DNA of 17,191 nucleotides from NCBI GenBank assembly GCA_030040415.1, contig JASHTT010000552.1, forward strand, positions 1 to 17,191, given 5' to 3'. Position numbers and translations under genes: made by a program. Positions 1 to 8,523 of this stretch are shown here, piece after piece. The notes under the pieces were generated by a model. The model searched no databases and had not been told where the DNA came from. It worked only from the letters and a program-made list of their open reading frames with translations. This DNA comes from Streptosporangiaceae bacterium (GTDB taxonomy: Bacteria; Actinomycetota; Actinomycetes; Streptosporangiales; Streptosporangiaceae). Within the stretch, counting starts at the first letter, position 1; every line of letters starts with the position of its first letter.

Positions 1-2507
1 ACTTCGACATGCAGTTCAGCGAGCCGTTCGCGGCAGAGGGGACCTACTCCGCAGCCGGCCTGCACCCGGGCGCGAAGAGCGTTTCCACACGTGCGCACAA
101 GACCACCGCGCGCACGGCGGAGGTCCCCGCGAGCCAGCCAGAGCGCCCCGACCACCCCGTTTACCACGGCGCACAGCCGCAGGGCGCACCCGCCGCCGTA
201 ACGCCGCTCACCGATGACGGCGCCGTGCTGACGTTCGACACCACCAGCTACCGGACGCTGCTGGTCAAGGTCGGCATCTCCTATGTGTCGGCGGCGAACG
301 CGGCGGCCAACCTGGCAGCGGAGAACCCCGGCTGGGACTTCGCCGCCACCCGCGCCTCGGCGACGACGGCGTGGAACGACCTGCTCGGCAAGGTCGTCGT
401 GAGCGGGGGCAGCAAGGCGCAACAGCAGGTGTTCTACACGGCGCTGTATCACGCGCTGCTGTACCCGAGCGTGTTCAGCGACGACAACGGCCAGTACCTG
501 GGCGTCGACGGGCAGGTGCACACCGTCGACGCCGGGCACTCCGCGTTCTATACGAACTTCTCCGGCTGGGACATCTACCGGGGCCAGGCCCAGCTCGAAG
601 CGCTGCTCGACCCGACCGTGGCCAGCGACACGGCCCAGTCGATGCTGGACGACTATGCGCAGGGCGGCACGCTGCCCAAATGGATGGAGGACGGCAGCGA
701 GACCTACATCATGGCCGGGGACTCCGCCGATCCGATCCTCGCCGATTACTACGCATTCGGCGCGCGGAACTTCGACACGTCGACGGCGCTCGCGGACATG
801 GTCGCCGAGGCAACGCAGGCCAATGACGTCCGGCCAGGCCTGAACTACCTCAGGGCACCCGGCTACCTGCCCGCCAACGGCAGCTACGGCTGCTGCAACT
901 ACTACGGGCCGACATCCACGACGCTGGAGTACGACACCGACGATTTCGCCATCTCCGCCTTCGCCGGCGCTCTCGGCGATGCCAGCGACCAGCAGGAGTT
1001 CGCGGCCCGCGCGCAGGACTGGCGCAACGTGCTCGACGCGGACACCGGCTTCGTCGAGCCCCGCAACGCCAACGGCGACTGGACCGGCGACTTCACCCCG
1101 GCGAGCCCGAACGACTTCGTCGAGGGTGATTCGTGGATCTACACCGGGATGGTGCCGTTCGACCTCGCCGGCCTCGCCACGGTCAAGGGCGGAGCCGCGG
1201 CGATGGACAGCTACCTCGGCACCGCGCTCAGCAGCTTCACCGGCGCCAGCGGTTACGCCTACCTCGGCAACGAGCCAAGCATCGAGCTGCCATGGGAGTA
1301 CGACTACACCGGCGCGCCCTACCTGACGCAGCAGGCGGTGCGGCAGATCGAGGACCAGCTCTGGACAGACACGCCGGCCGGGCTCGGCGACGGCAACGAC
1401 GACCTCGGTGCGATGAGCGCGTGGTATGTCTGGTCCGCGCTCGGCATGTACCCGATGACACCCGGCACGACCGACATGGCGCTCGGCTCACCCCTGTTTC
1501 CCCAGGTCGCCGTCACGCTGGCGTCCGGCGCCAAGCTCACGATTAAAGGGAACGGGGCATCCGCGGCGACTCCCTATGTGCACCGGGTGACCTGGAATGG
1601 CGCGACATGGCCTGCGGCGTCCGCGCCGTCCGCCACGGTCCGCCAGGGCGGCACGCTGACCTTCGGCCTCAGCGCGACACCGGACAAGTCCTGGGCGGCC
1701 GGTACCGCCGATGCACCCCCGTCCTACCCAGGCGGCGTGGTCGCGCCGCCCCGGCCGCGCACCGGTCCGATCTCCTCCGGCGTCTCGGCCCGGCTGTGCC
1801 TCGGCGCCAGGCTGGCTGCCTGCGACGGCAGCGACGGTCAGGAATGGACGCTCGGGCCGGACGGCACCGTCAGCACACTCGGCGAGTGCCTGACCGTGCT
1901 GGCTAACGGCACCAAGAAGGGCAGTCACGTCGGCCTCGAGAGCTGCGACGGCTCCGGCTTCCAGAACTGGACGGCCGGCAAGCACTACTCGCTGGTCAAT
2001 GCCCGGTCCAGGCTGTGCCTGGAGGACCCGCAGTCGAGCACCAAGTCCGGCACCGAACTGCGGATCTGGACCTGCAACGGGACGACTGCGCAACAGTGGC
2101 GGCTGCCGTCGGCTCCGCCGCAGCGCTCGGGGGCGATCGTGTCCCGGGCCTCAAGTGCGCTGTGCGTCGAGGACAAGTCGGCCAGCACTGTGAGCGGGAC
2201 CGCGGTGCTGGCAAGTACTTGCGCCAAAACCCGCGGGCAGGACTGGACGATGGAACCAGACGGGACCTGGCGCGCGCTCGGCTTGTGCCTCGACGTCAAG
2301 GCCAGCGGGACCAGCAGTGGAACACCGGTGGACGTTTACCACTGCAACGGCACCGGCGCTCAGCAGTGGCAGGCCATGACCGACGGTGAGCTGATCAACA
2401 CCGCATCCGGACTGTGCCTCACCGACCCGTCAAGCACGCCGTCTGCCCGGTTGCGGGTCAACACCTGCGACGACGCGGCCGACCAGACCTGGGTGCTGCC
2501 GTCCTGA
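1..2507 (+). CDS. GH92-family alpha-mannosidase with two C-terminal ricin-B lectin domains (5' partial)
   Basis: Probable exo-alpha-mannosidase of glycoside hydrolase family 92, secreted, acting on mannosylated glycans. The frame is open from base 3, and the first residues (FDMQFSEPF) read as the middle of the GH92 beta-sandwich, so the true start and signal peptide lie upstream. Numbering from the Met at base 9, GH92 signatures are LPKWMEDGSET (222-232; Glu231 is the likely general acid), GNEPS (420-424) and the family hallmark GDGNDDLGAMSAW (460-472) with its acidic cluster. Residues about 590-832 form two ricin-B trefoils with six evenly spaced QxW motifs (Gln611, 652, 695, then 744, 785, 826), which usually bind sugars. 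A Pro/Thr/Ala/His-rich stretch (about 22-60) looks like an insertion or linker. It is convergent with hemL. Family assignment is from motifs; substrate linkage is not shown by the sequence. Confidence 0.88.
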   Translation, partial: FDMQFSEPFAAEGTYSAAGLHPGAKSVSTRAHKTTARTAEVPASQPERPDHPVYHGAQPQGAPAAVTPLTDDGAVLTFDTTSYRTLLVKVGISYVSAANAAANLAAENPGWDFAATRASATTAWNDLLGKVVVSGGSKAQQQVFYTALYHALLYPSVFSDDNGQYLGVDGQVHTVDAGHSAFYTNFSGWDIYRGQAQLEALLDPTVASDTAQSMLDDYAQGGTLPKWMEDGSETYIMAGDSADPILADYYAFGARNFDTSTALADMVAEATQANDVRPGLNYLRAPGYLPANGSYGCCNYYGPTSTTLEYDTDDFAISAFAGALGDASDQQEFAARAQDWRNVLDADTGFVEPRNANGDWTGDFTPASPNDFVEGDSWIYTGMVPFDLAGLATVKGGAAAMDSYLGTALSSFTGASGYAYLGNEPSIELPWEYDYTGAPYLTQQAVRQIEDQLWTDTPAGLGDGNDDLGAMSAWYVWSALGMYPMTPGTTDMALGSPLFPQVAVTLASGAKLTIKGNGASAATPYVHRVTWNGATWPAASAPSATVRQGGTLTFGLSATPDKSWAAGTADAPPSYPGGVVAPPRPRTGPISSGVSARLCLGARLAACDGSDGQEWTLGPDGTVSTLGECLTVLANGTKKGSHVGLESCDGSGFQNWTAGKHYSLVNARSRLCLEDPQSSTKSGTELRIWTCNGTTAQQWRLPSAPPQRSGAIVSRASSALCVEDKSASTVSGTAVLASTCAKTRGQDWTMEPDGTWRALGLCLDVKASGTSSGTPVDVYHCNGTGAQQWQAMTDGELINTASGLCLTDPSSTPSARLRVNTCDDAADQTWVLPS

Positions 2508-2510
2508 CCG

Positions 2511-2566
2511 TCCGCCGCGCGGCGTCCGCCGCGCGGCGTCCGGCGTGCGGCGTCCGGCGTGCGGCC
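2511..2566. repeat. four tandem 14-bp GC repeats between convergent genes
   Basis: Four head-to-tail 14-mers begin 3 nt after the GH92 stop. Units 1 and 2 are TCCGCCGCGCGGCG; units 3 and 4 are TCCGGCGTGCGGC(G/C). The first two units contain the perfect 12-bp palindrome CGCCGCGCGGCG, so each can fold into a GC stem. The array ends on the last base of the hemL stop codon. With no T-run, a factor-dependent or bidirectional terminator is possible, as is simple slippage expansion. Confidence 0.85.
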
Positions 2567-3873
2567 TAGCCGAGTGCCGATGCGGCAGCGCTGGCGGCGC
2601 CCTCGAGAGCGTCGGCGATACGGCTGATCGCCTCGTCGTCGTGCGCCGCGGACAAGAACCACGCTTCATAGGGCGATGGCGGCAGGTAGACGCCGCCGTC
2701 GAGCATGGCGTGGAAGAAGGCGGCATAGGCAGCGGCCGACTGGCTCCGGGCGCCACTGAAGTCCCGGACCGGATCGGTCACGCCCAGGAAGAACGTGAAC
2801 AGGCTGCCCGCCTGCTGCAGCCGGAAGCGCACACCGGCGCTGGTGAGAGCGTCCGCCGTGAGCTTCGTGACGGCGGCCGCTGCCTGATCCACGCGTCCGT
2901 ACACCTCATCGGTGCACTCACGCAGCGTGGCGAGCCCGGCAGCGGTCGCGAGCGGGTTCCCGGACAGCGTGCCCGCCTGGTAGACCGGTCCGGCCGGCGC
3001 GAGCCTATTCATGATCTCGGCCCGGCCGCCGAACGCTGCCGCCGGCAGGCCGCCGCCCATGACCTTGCCGAACGTCACCAGGTCGCCCGCCACTCCCTCC
3101 CGGCCGTACCAGCCCGACCTGGTGACCCGGAACCCGGTCAGCACCTCGTCCATGATCAGCAGTGCGCCGTACTCGCCGCACAACGCGGACAGCAGCTCGT
3201 TGAAGCCACTGGCCGGCGGGACAACACCCATGTTCGCCGGGCAGGCCTCGGTGATCACGCAGGCGATCTCGGTGCCGCGCTCGGCGAACGCCTGCCGGAC
3301 CGCCTCCGCGTCGTTGTACGGCAGCACCAGGGTGTCCGCCGCCGCCGCGCCGGTCACGCCCGGCGAGTCCGGCAGGCCAAGGGTCGCGACGCCCGACCCC
3401 GCAGCCACCAGCAGCGCGTCGACGTGCCCGTGATAGCAGCCAGCAAACTTCACGACGAGCCGCCGGCCCGTGTAGCCCCGTGCCAGCCGCAGCGCCGACA
3501 TAGTCGCCTCCGTGCCGGAGTTGACCAGGCGCACCCGTTCGACTGCTGTCCGCGCGATTATCTCCTCGGCCAGCTCGGTCTCGGCCGCAGTCACCGCCCC
3601 GAACGAGGTGCCGAGCTGGGCCGCGTGCTGTACCGCCGACACCACGGCGGGATGCGCGTGACCCAGGATCATCGGGCCCCATGAGCAGACGAGGTCAACG
3701 TACCGGTTGCCGTCCACGTCGGTCAGGTACGCCCCGCTACCGGAAGCCATGAACACCGGCGTCCCGCCCACCGACCCGAACGCGCGCACCGGCGAGTTCA
3801 CGCCGCCCGGCGTCACCGCCGAGGCGCGCGCGAACAACTCCGCGGACCCGTTCCGCGCGTTCGTGACCGGCAT
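2566..3873 (-). CDS. hemL: glutamate-1-semialdehyde 2,1-aminomutase
   Basis: PLP-dependent aminomutase converting glutamate-1-semialdehyde to 5-aminolevulinate in the C5 pathway of tetrapyrrole (heme, B12) synthesis; cytoplasmic. The 435-aa length is normal for the family. Recognisable parts are the N-terminal VTPGGVNSPVRAF, the substrate-loop region GCYHGHVDALLVAAGSG, the MDEVLTGFR strand with the PLP-contacting Asp, and the FGKVMGGG motif whose Lys270 should form the Schiff base. A longer in-frame reading back to 3960 exists, but the start at 3873 is preferred: it has a near-perfect ribosome site (GAGGAGG, 7 nt spacing), matches the family N-terminus, and joins the stop of the upstream gene as TGATG. 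The two genes are probably co-transcribed. Confidence 0.96.
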   Translation of the reverse strand: MPVTNARNGSAELFARASAVTPGGVNSPVRAFGSVGGTPVFMASGSGAYLTDVDGNRYVDLVCSWGPMILGHAHPAVVSAVQHAAQLGTSFGAVTAAETELAEEIIARTAVERVRLVNSGTEATMSALRLARGYTGRRLVVKFAGCYHGHVDALLVAAGSGVATLGLPDSPGVTGAAAADTLVLPYNDAEAVRQAFAERGTEIACVITEACPANMGVVPPASGFNELLSALCGEYGALLIMDEVLTGFRVTRSGWYGREGVAGDLVTFGKVMGGGLPAAAFGGRAEIMNRLAPAGPVYQAGTLSGNPLATAAGLATLRECTDEVYGRVDQAAAAVTKLTADALTSAGVRFRLQQAGSLFTFFLGVTDPVRDFSGARSQSAAAYAAFFHAMLDGGVYLPPSPYEAWFLSAAHDDEAISRIADALEGAASAAASALG

Positions 3874-4535
3874 CAGCCGTCCTCCTCGCAAGCATCGGCG
3901 AGCACCTCGAGCACCAGGACGCCGTCCGGAAGCTGGTGGGCGTGCGGGTCGCGAAGCCACCGGGCCTGGTCCCCGCCCGCGGTCCGCGACGGCGGGGCGA
4001 TCACGTAGCTATCCCGGCAGTGCCAGCGCAGGCCGGTGAAATCGGCGATCTCCTCGGGCTCGCAGTCCAGGTGGCACGACCACCATTCGTTCTCGTCAGC
4101 CGGGGCTCCCCTGGTGCGGACATAAAAATGGGCCCGGTTCCCGCTGCTGATCGCAACGGGCCCGGGCCGTAGTCCGCCGCGCTCCATCCGCGCGAGGGCC
4201 GCCATCCCTACCGGAGCCGGAACGTCGAGGACGTCGAACACCCGTCCGGTCGGCAGGATCACATTCGCCTCGGGGTTGGCGAGCCACCAGCCGGACACTC
4301 GTACCGGGTCAGTGCTGGCCAGATTCTGCCAGGCAGGCGAGACCGGATGCGCGCCCGGCGACGGGCAGCCTATGCGGTCGCATGAACAGGCCCGCTGGTA
4401 CTCGGCTGACCGCGACGGGCCGGGCGCGAAAGCACCGGGACATACCGGCCACCCCATCGTCGCGTACCTGATCGCGGCGTCCCCGGACCGCCCCAGCGTC
4501 CTGCGACGCTTAGCCCGTAGCACGACGTCGACCAA
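3873..4535 (-). CDS. PrimPol-like protein (bifunctional DNA primase/polymerase N-terminal domain family), stand-alone
   Basis: A 220-aa protein resembling the N-terminal primase/polymerase (AEP-type) domain common in actinobacteria and mobile elements. The family pattern is visible in order: an AIRYATMGWPVCPG start (21-34), a Cys-rich CSCDRIGCPSPGAHP segment (50-64), SGWWLANPEANVILPTG (81-97), the acidic strand VFDVLDV (Asp101 and Asp104 in place of the usual DxD), SGNRAHFYVR with the conserved His (His136), and WHCRDSYVIAPPS near the end (171-183). There is no helicase or primase C-terminal domain, so DNA synthesis activity is doubtful; it may be a repurposed or inactive relative. The start is a TTG at 4535 with GGAG 8 nt upstream; the next alternative is GTG four codons in. 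It overlaps hemL by one base (TGATG). Confidence 0.75.
   Translation of the reverse strand: MVDVVLRAKRRRTLGRSGDAAIRYATMGWPVCPGAFAPGPSRSAEYQRACSCDRIGCPSPGAHPVSPAWQNLASTDPVRVSGWWLANPEANVILPTGRVFDVLDVPAPVGMAALARMERGGLRPGPVAISSGNRAHFYVRTRGAPADENEWWSCHLDCEPEEIADFTGLRWHCRDSYVIAPPSRTAGGDQARWLRDPHAHQLPDGVLVLEVLADACEEDG
3881..3887 (-). promoter_or_regulatory. ribosome binding site deciding the hemL start
   Basis: The minus strand reads GAGGAGG, then 7 nt, then ATG at 3873. It lies inside the last codons of the PrimPol-like gene, so hemL translation is probably coupled to it. Confidence 0.8.
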
Positions 4536-4564
4536 GGGTTCCGCTCCCGTCCCGAACTGCCAAC

Positions 4565-4601
4565 CGATTCGTCGATGCTAGCGCTCCGGCGGGACGAATC
4601 G
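4565..4601. promoter_or_regulatory. perfect 9-bp inverted repeat upstream of the PrimPol-like gene
   Basis: CGATTCGTC (4565-4573) and GACGAATCG (4593-4601) are exact reverse complements separated by 19 nt, in the 83-nt space between the GT39 stop and the PrimPol-like start. The loop, read on the minus strand, holds TAGCAT, a fair actinobacterial -10 element. An operator over a promoter for the PrimPol-like/hemL pair is the preferred reading; a terminator is less likely because there is no T-run. Confidence 0.45.
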
Positions 4602-4618
4602 CGTCAGACCCCACCGGG

Positions 4619-6538
4619 CTAGTGAGCTGACCGGGCCGCCGATGCCTTCCGGTGACCCGCAGGGACACGCCGCCACACGAGGTACGAGCCGGGTCCCAGG
4701 TCGTCCGAGTACGAAGCGATGCCGACCAGCTTGTAGTCCGAACTCGCCTCAACGTCGCCGGCGAGCTCGAACAGCCCGAGATTCGCTGGCGTGCTGAGGT
4801 AGCTCAGGATTCCCTCGATCTTTTTCCTGCTCTGCAACTCCGCGGCCCGCTTCGGGAACGCGGTCCTGTTCACCGGCAGATCGAGAGCGATGATGCTGAA
4901 CTTGTGCGTGGCCAGCTCGCTCTTGAAGTAGCTCTGCCAGCCTTTCTTGGGGATAGACGGAGTAGTGGTCGGCAGGCTCCCGGTGTCCCAGCCCGGGCCA
5001 CGGGACTCCGTCCCGGTGTAATAACTCAGGATCGTGGCGTAGGTATTGCCGTCCCACATGACGCCGCTGTGCTTGGTCTCGACCAGCGGCCGCACCATGC
5101 GGATGAGCTGGCTGGAGTTGGCCCAGCTGTGGTAGTCCGAGTAGACCGCCGTCCAGCCGGCAACGGTGGGGAACACCGCTGCGGCCACGCCGGTCAGCGC
5201 GGCTACCGCGACTCGCGGCCTGGGCATCCGCGCGACGCTGGCAACCAGGTACCCGGCCGGCATCGCGGCGAGCCACATCCCGACCGCGATGTGCTTATCC
5301 AGGGCCCAAGCGGTCCGCAGGTGCAGCTGATACAAGGGCACCAGGAAGGCTGTGGCGGCTAGCACGATGAGCACCAGGGTCAGCCGCTTGTTTACCCGGC
5401 TTGCCGCGGCGGCGATGGCCCCGCCGGCGGCCAGTATTGCCACCAGGCCCGCCCATTCCCAGGCGAGTTCGACAACGGTCAGGTAGCCCTGGAGCTGATG
5501 GGTCTTGTTGGCGCCATTCCGCCTGACGGTTGTCAGCAGGATGTTGTGCCACATGCCCAGTGCCGTGACGACGATGAGGGCGAGCAGGATAAGCGGACCT
5601 ACCAGCCACAACGTCAGCGCGAAAGCACGCCGGCGATCGTACCGAAGCCACCACACGCAGAAGGCGAAGACGATCACGGGAGCGTCGTAGATCCCGTAGG
5701 AGTAAGCCGTGAGGTTGCCAACCAGCAGGACCGCACCGGCGAGCGCCGCCAGCGCCCGGGGATGGCTACGGTACCCGGCCTGCACGGCGATCCAGGTGGC
5801 GAGGCAGACGAGGAAGATCGCCATGGGGTCGAAGGTGGCGAACGCGCCCAGCTTCAGCGCCGATACGCTGACCGCCCAGAGCACAGCGGCGGCGATCGCC
5901 GCCCGGGTCCCGAGCAGCCGTGACGCCGCCGAGTACAGCAGCGCCGTGGCGCCCAGCATGAAGATCAGCGACAAGGCCCGCGCTGCGGCGAGCCCGCCGA
6001 TGGCGCTGGCCAGCGCGCCTATCGGGGGATAGATCTCCGGCGTCCCGGACAGCACGTTGAAGTGCGGCACGGGCCCGCCGCCGAACCAGTAGGACAGCTC
6101 CAGGTGTCCGACCCACAGGTAGTTCGCCTCGTCGCCGAAGGCCGTGTTGCTCCAGATGAGGCTGAGCGAGATAGCGGCCTGCAGGACGAGCACCGCGAGC
6201 AACGGCACAGGCGGCAGCCAGCGCCAGCGCCGCGGCTTGCTCTCCGGCTCGGCCGGACGGGCCGAGTCCGAGCCCGGTCCATCCGCAGGCATCCACCGCT
6301 CGGGTTCGCGAAGCAGGGTCGTCGTCCCGTTTCCGAGCGCACTGCCGTTACCGTTCCCGCCGCCGTAGCCGCGGGCCTCGAACGGCTGGTAGCCGTCGAA
6401 CTCGGGCTGATGGCCCGGTTCGGGGCGGTCCGCCCGATGGTGCCTGCCCGGCTCGTCCGGCCTACGACTGGACGGCCGGGCTGGCCAGGCGTCGCCGGCC
6501 GCCGCGTACTCGTCGTCTGGTGGCAGTGCCGTGCTCAC
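4619..6538 (-). CDS. GT39/ArnT-like membrane glycosyltransferase (GT-C fold), second of a tandem pair
   Basis: A 639-aa integral membrane protein of the dolichyl/polyprenyl-phosphate-mannose-type glycosyltransferase family (PMT_2, GT39-like), which moves a sugar from a polyprenyl-phosphate carrier outside the membrane. Residues 1-105 are a hydrophilic, Gly/Asn/Pro-rich, probably disordered cytoplasmic tail. Membrane helices run from about 110 to 460. The first outer loop carries the acidic GDEANYLW motif (Asp136-Glu137, likely catalytic), followed by YPPIGAL (170-176). The last roughly 175 residues are hydrophilic and probably extracytoplasmic. The start is GTG at 6538, overlapping the previous stop as GTGA, with GGGAG 7 nt upstream. 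It is clearly paralogous to the next gene along its whole length. Donor and acceptor cannot be read from the sequence. Confidence 0.85.
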   Translation of the reverse strand: MSTALPPDDEYAAAGDAWPARPSSRRPDEPGRHHRADRPEPGHQPEFDGYQPFEARGYGGGNGNGSALGNGTTTLLREPERWMPADGPGSDSARPAEPESKPRRWRWLPPVPLLAVLVLQAAISLSLIWSNTAFGDEANYLWVGHLELSYWFGGGPVPHFNVLSGTPEIYPPIGALASAIGGLAAARALSLIFMLGATALLYSAASRLLGTRAAIAAAVLWAVSVSALKLGAFATFDPMAIFLVCLATWIAVQAGYRSHPRALAALAGAVLLVGNLTAYSYGIYDAPVIVFAFCVWWLRYDRRRAFALTLWLVGPLILLALIVVTALGMWHNILLTTVRRNGANKTHQLQGYLTVVELAWEWAGLVAILAAGGAIAAAASRVNKRLTLVLIVLAATAFLVPLYQLHLRTAWALDKHIAVGMWLAAMPAGYLVASVARMPRPRVAVAALTGVAAAVFPTVAGWTAVYSDYHSWANSSQLIRMVRPLVETKHSGVMWDGNTYATILSYYTGTESRGPGWDTGSLPTTTPSIPKKGWQSYFKSELATHKFSIIALDLPVNRTAFPKRAAELQSRKKIEGILSYLSTPANLGLFELAGDVEASSDYKLVGIASYSDDLGPGSYLVWRRVPAGHRKASAARSAH

Positions 6539-8484
6539 TTCTTAGCTCCCGACTTGCGACTTCGGCCGTGCTTGTGGCTCGCCTTGTGGCTCGCCTTCGC
6601 GGTAGTGGCGGTCCGCTGCCACACCAGGAACGTGCCTACCTTGAGGTGGTCCGTATAGGGCACGACGCCGACGAGCTTGTAGTCACCGCTCGCCACAACG
6701 TCGGCCGCAAACTCGTAAAGTCCCATGTCGCCGGGCTGGGACTTGGCCAGGCTGGTCAGCCGCCCGGCCACCGAACCAGCCTTCTGCAGTCCTCCGCCTG
6801 CCTTGAGAAACTCGGTGCTGGCGACCGGCAGCTCGAGCGCTATCACGTAGTACTTCTCGGTGTTCAGGCCGGTCTGAAAATAGCCCTGCCAGTGCGAGAT
6901 CGGGACGTTGGTCGGATCGACCGAGATCAGCGGCCCGGTGTTCCACCGAGGGCCGCGGGATTCGTCGCCCGTGTAGTAGTTCAGCACCGCTGCCCCGGTG
7001 GGCTCGGCGTACAGGTGGTACTTGTGCGGGGTCTCTACCAGCGGCCGCACTAGCGCGACGAGGCGGGCAGCGTTTGGCCAGCTCTGGTAATCGGAGTAAG
7101 CCGCGGTCCAGCCGCTGGCCGTCGGGAAGGCCACGACGGCCAGCGCGGCCAGCCCTGCGAGAACGTGACTCGGCCTGGCTATCCGCGCGACCCTGGCGAC
7201 CAGGTAGCCGGCTGGCATCGCCGCCAGCCAGATGCCGCCCGCCAGGTGCTCGTCCAGCGTGTACACGGTCCGCAGGTGAAACTGATAGAGCGGAACGACG
7301 AACGCAGCCGCGGCCAGGACGGCCAGCAGGGCGATGACCCGGCGGTTCGCCCGGCCCGCCACCGCCGCGATGGCTCCGGTCGCCCCGAGCACCGTGACCA
7401 GCCCGGCCCACTCCCACTCGCTCTCCGCTATGGTCGCGTAGCTCTGCGGCGCGAGGTTGACCACGAGTTTGTGCCCGAAGCCCACCTGCACGATGCCAGA
7501 CCACATGCCGCCCACGGTCGGGATGATGAAGCCCAGCGTGACCAGCGAGGCGACCAGCCAGAGCGTCAGCGCGCCCGCCCGACGGGTGCCGTACCGCAGG
7601 TTCCAGACGCAGAACGCGAAGACGATGATGGGTATGTCGTAGATGACGTAGGAGTAAGCGGTCAGGTCGCCAGCGAGGATCGCAAGCGCGGCCAGGATCG
7701 CCAGCTCGGCTGACCGCCGCCGGAATCCGGCCTGCACGGCCAGCCAGGCGGCCAGGCACAAGAAGAAGACTGCCAGGGCGTCGAACGTGGCGTAGGCCCC
7801 GATCTTCAGGGCCGCCACGCTGACCGCCCACAGTACTGCCGCTGCTATCGCGGCACGCCGGCCGAACAGCCTTGCAGCCGCCGAGTACAGCATCGTCGTG
7901 GCGCCGAGCATCAGCAGCAGGGAGAAGATCCGCGCGCCCGCCAGGCCTCCTATGTCGCTGGCGAGCGCGCCAAGCGGCGGATAGATATACGAAGACCCTG
8001 GCAGCGCGTTGACATACAGCAGCGGCGTTCCGTGCAGCCAGTGGTCCAGTTCGAGTTGACCGGTCCACAGGTAGTTCGCCTCATCGGCGTACGCCGTGTT
8101 GCCGAAGACAAGGCTGAGCGAGATGACGGCCTGGAGTGCCAGCACACCGACCAGCGGCAACGGGGGTCGCCAGCGCCTGGCCCGTGATGGCGGCTGGGTC
8201 CGCCGGACTGGCGCGGGCCGCCGTTCCCGGACCAGCGTCGCGGTTCCGTTGCCGCGATCGCCGTCCTGGTCGCTGCCGTTGGTGTAGCCGCCGCCGTTGT
8301 CACGACCGTAGCTGCCAGCGTCGAACTGCCGGTAACCGCTGAACTCAGGCTGACGGTCCGTTCCGGCCTGCGGTACCCGCTTATGCCGACCCGGCGGCGG
8401 GCCTGACTTGTCAGGCCGGCCGCTACCAGCCCGCGATGTCCGGGCTGGCGCGTACTCGTCGTCTGGTGGTACTGCCGTCGTCAC
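6535..8484 (-). CDS. GT39/ArnT-like membrane glycosyltransferase (GT-C fold), first of a tandem pair
   Basis: A 649-aa paralog of the following gene with the same plan: a disordered cytoplasmic N-terminus (1-105) starting TTAVPPDDEYAPA and containing QPEFSGYRQFDAG, membrane helices from about 108 to 460, the catalytic-type loop ADEANYLW (Asp134-Glu135), then YPPLGALAS, and a hydrophilic outer C-terminal domain. Unlike its paralog, it ends in a strongly basic Lys/His/Ser tail (SHKASHKHGRSRKSGAKK). PPDDEY and QPEFxGY are shared by both N-termini, which argues that the tails are functional, perhaps for protein contacts. The GTG start at 8484 has GGGGAGAG upstream. The gene follows the lipoprotein stop by 39 nt, so it is probably in the same operon. 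Predicted role: polyprenyl-phosphate-sugar-dependent transfer to a surface glycan or protein. Confidence 0.85.
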   Translation of the reverse strand: MTTAVPPDDEYAPARTSRAGSGRPDKSGPPPGRHKRVPQAGTDRQPEFSGYRQFDAGSYGRDNGGGYTNGSDQDGDRGNGTATLVRERRPAPVRRTQPPSRARRWRPPLPLVGVLALQAVISLSLVFGNTAYADEANYLWTGQLELDHWLHGTPLLYVNALPGSSYIYPPLGALASDIGGLAGARIFSLLLMLGATTMLYSAAARLFGRRAAIAAAVLWAVSVAALKIGAYATFDALAVFFLCLAAWLAVQAGFRRRSAELAILAALAILAGDLTAYSYVIYDIPIIVFAFCVWNLRYGTRRAGALTLWLVASLVTLGFIIPTVGGMWSGIVQVGFGHKLVVNLAPQSYATIAESEWEWAGLVTVLGATGAIAAVAGRANRRVIALLAVLAAAAFVVPLYQFHLRTVYTLDEHLAGGIWLAAMPAGYLVARVARIARPSHVLAGLAALAVVAFPTASGWTAAYSDYQSWPNAARLVALVRPLVETPHKYHLYAEPTGAAVLNYYTGDESRGPRWNTGPLISVDPTNVPISHWQGYFQTGLNTEKYYVIALELPVASTEFLKAGGGLQKAGSVAGRLTSLAKSQPGDMGLYEFAADVVASGDYKLVGVVPYTDHLKVGTFLVWQRTATTAKASHKASHKHGRSRKSGAKK

Positions 8485-8523
8485 GTCCTAGCTCTCCCCG
8501 AGCCCGCGGGTGATTTCACCCTG

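Noticed and set aside
2511..2566. The 14-bp repeats as a CRISPR array
   Set aside because: Units are directly adjacent without spacers and no cas gene is present.
2545..3684. Plus-strand open frame opposite hemL
   Set aside because: Low-complexity Arg/Gly/Gln composition with no motif; hemL on the minus strand is unambiguous.
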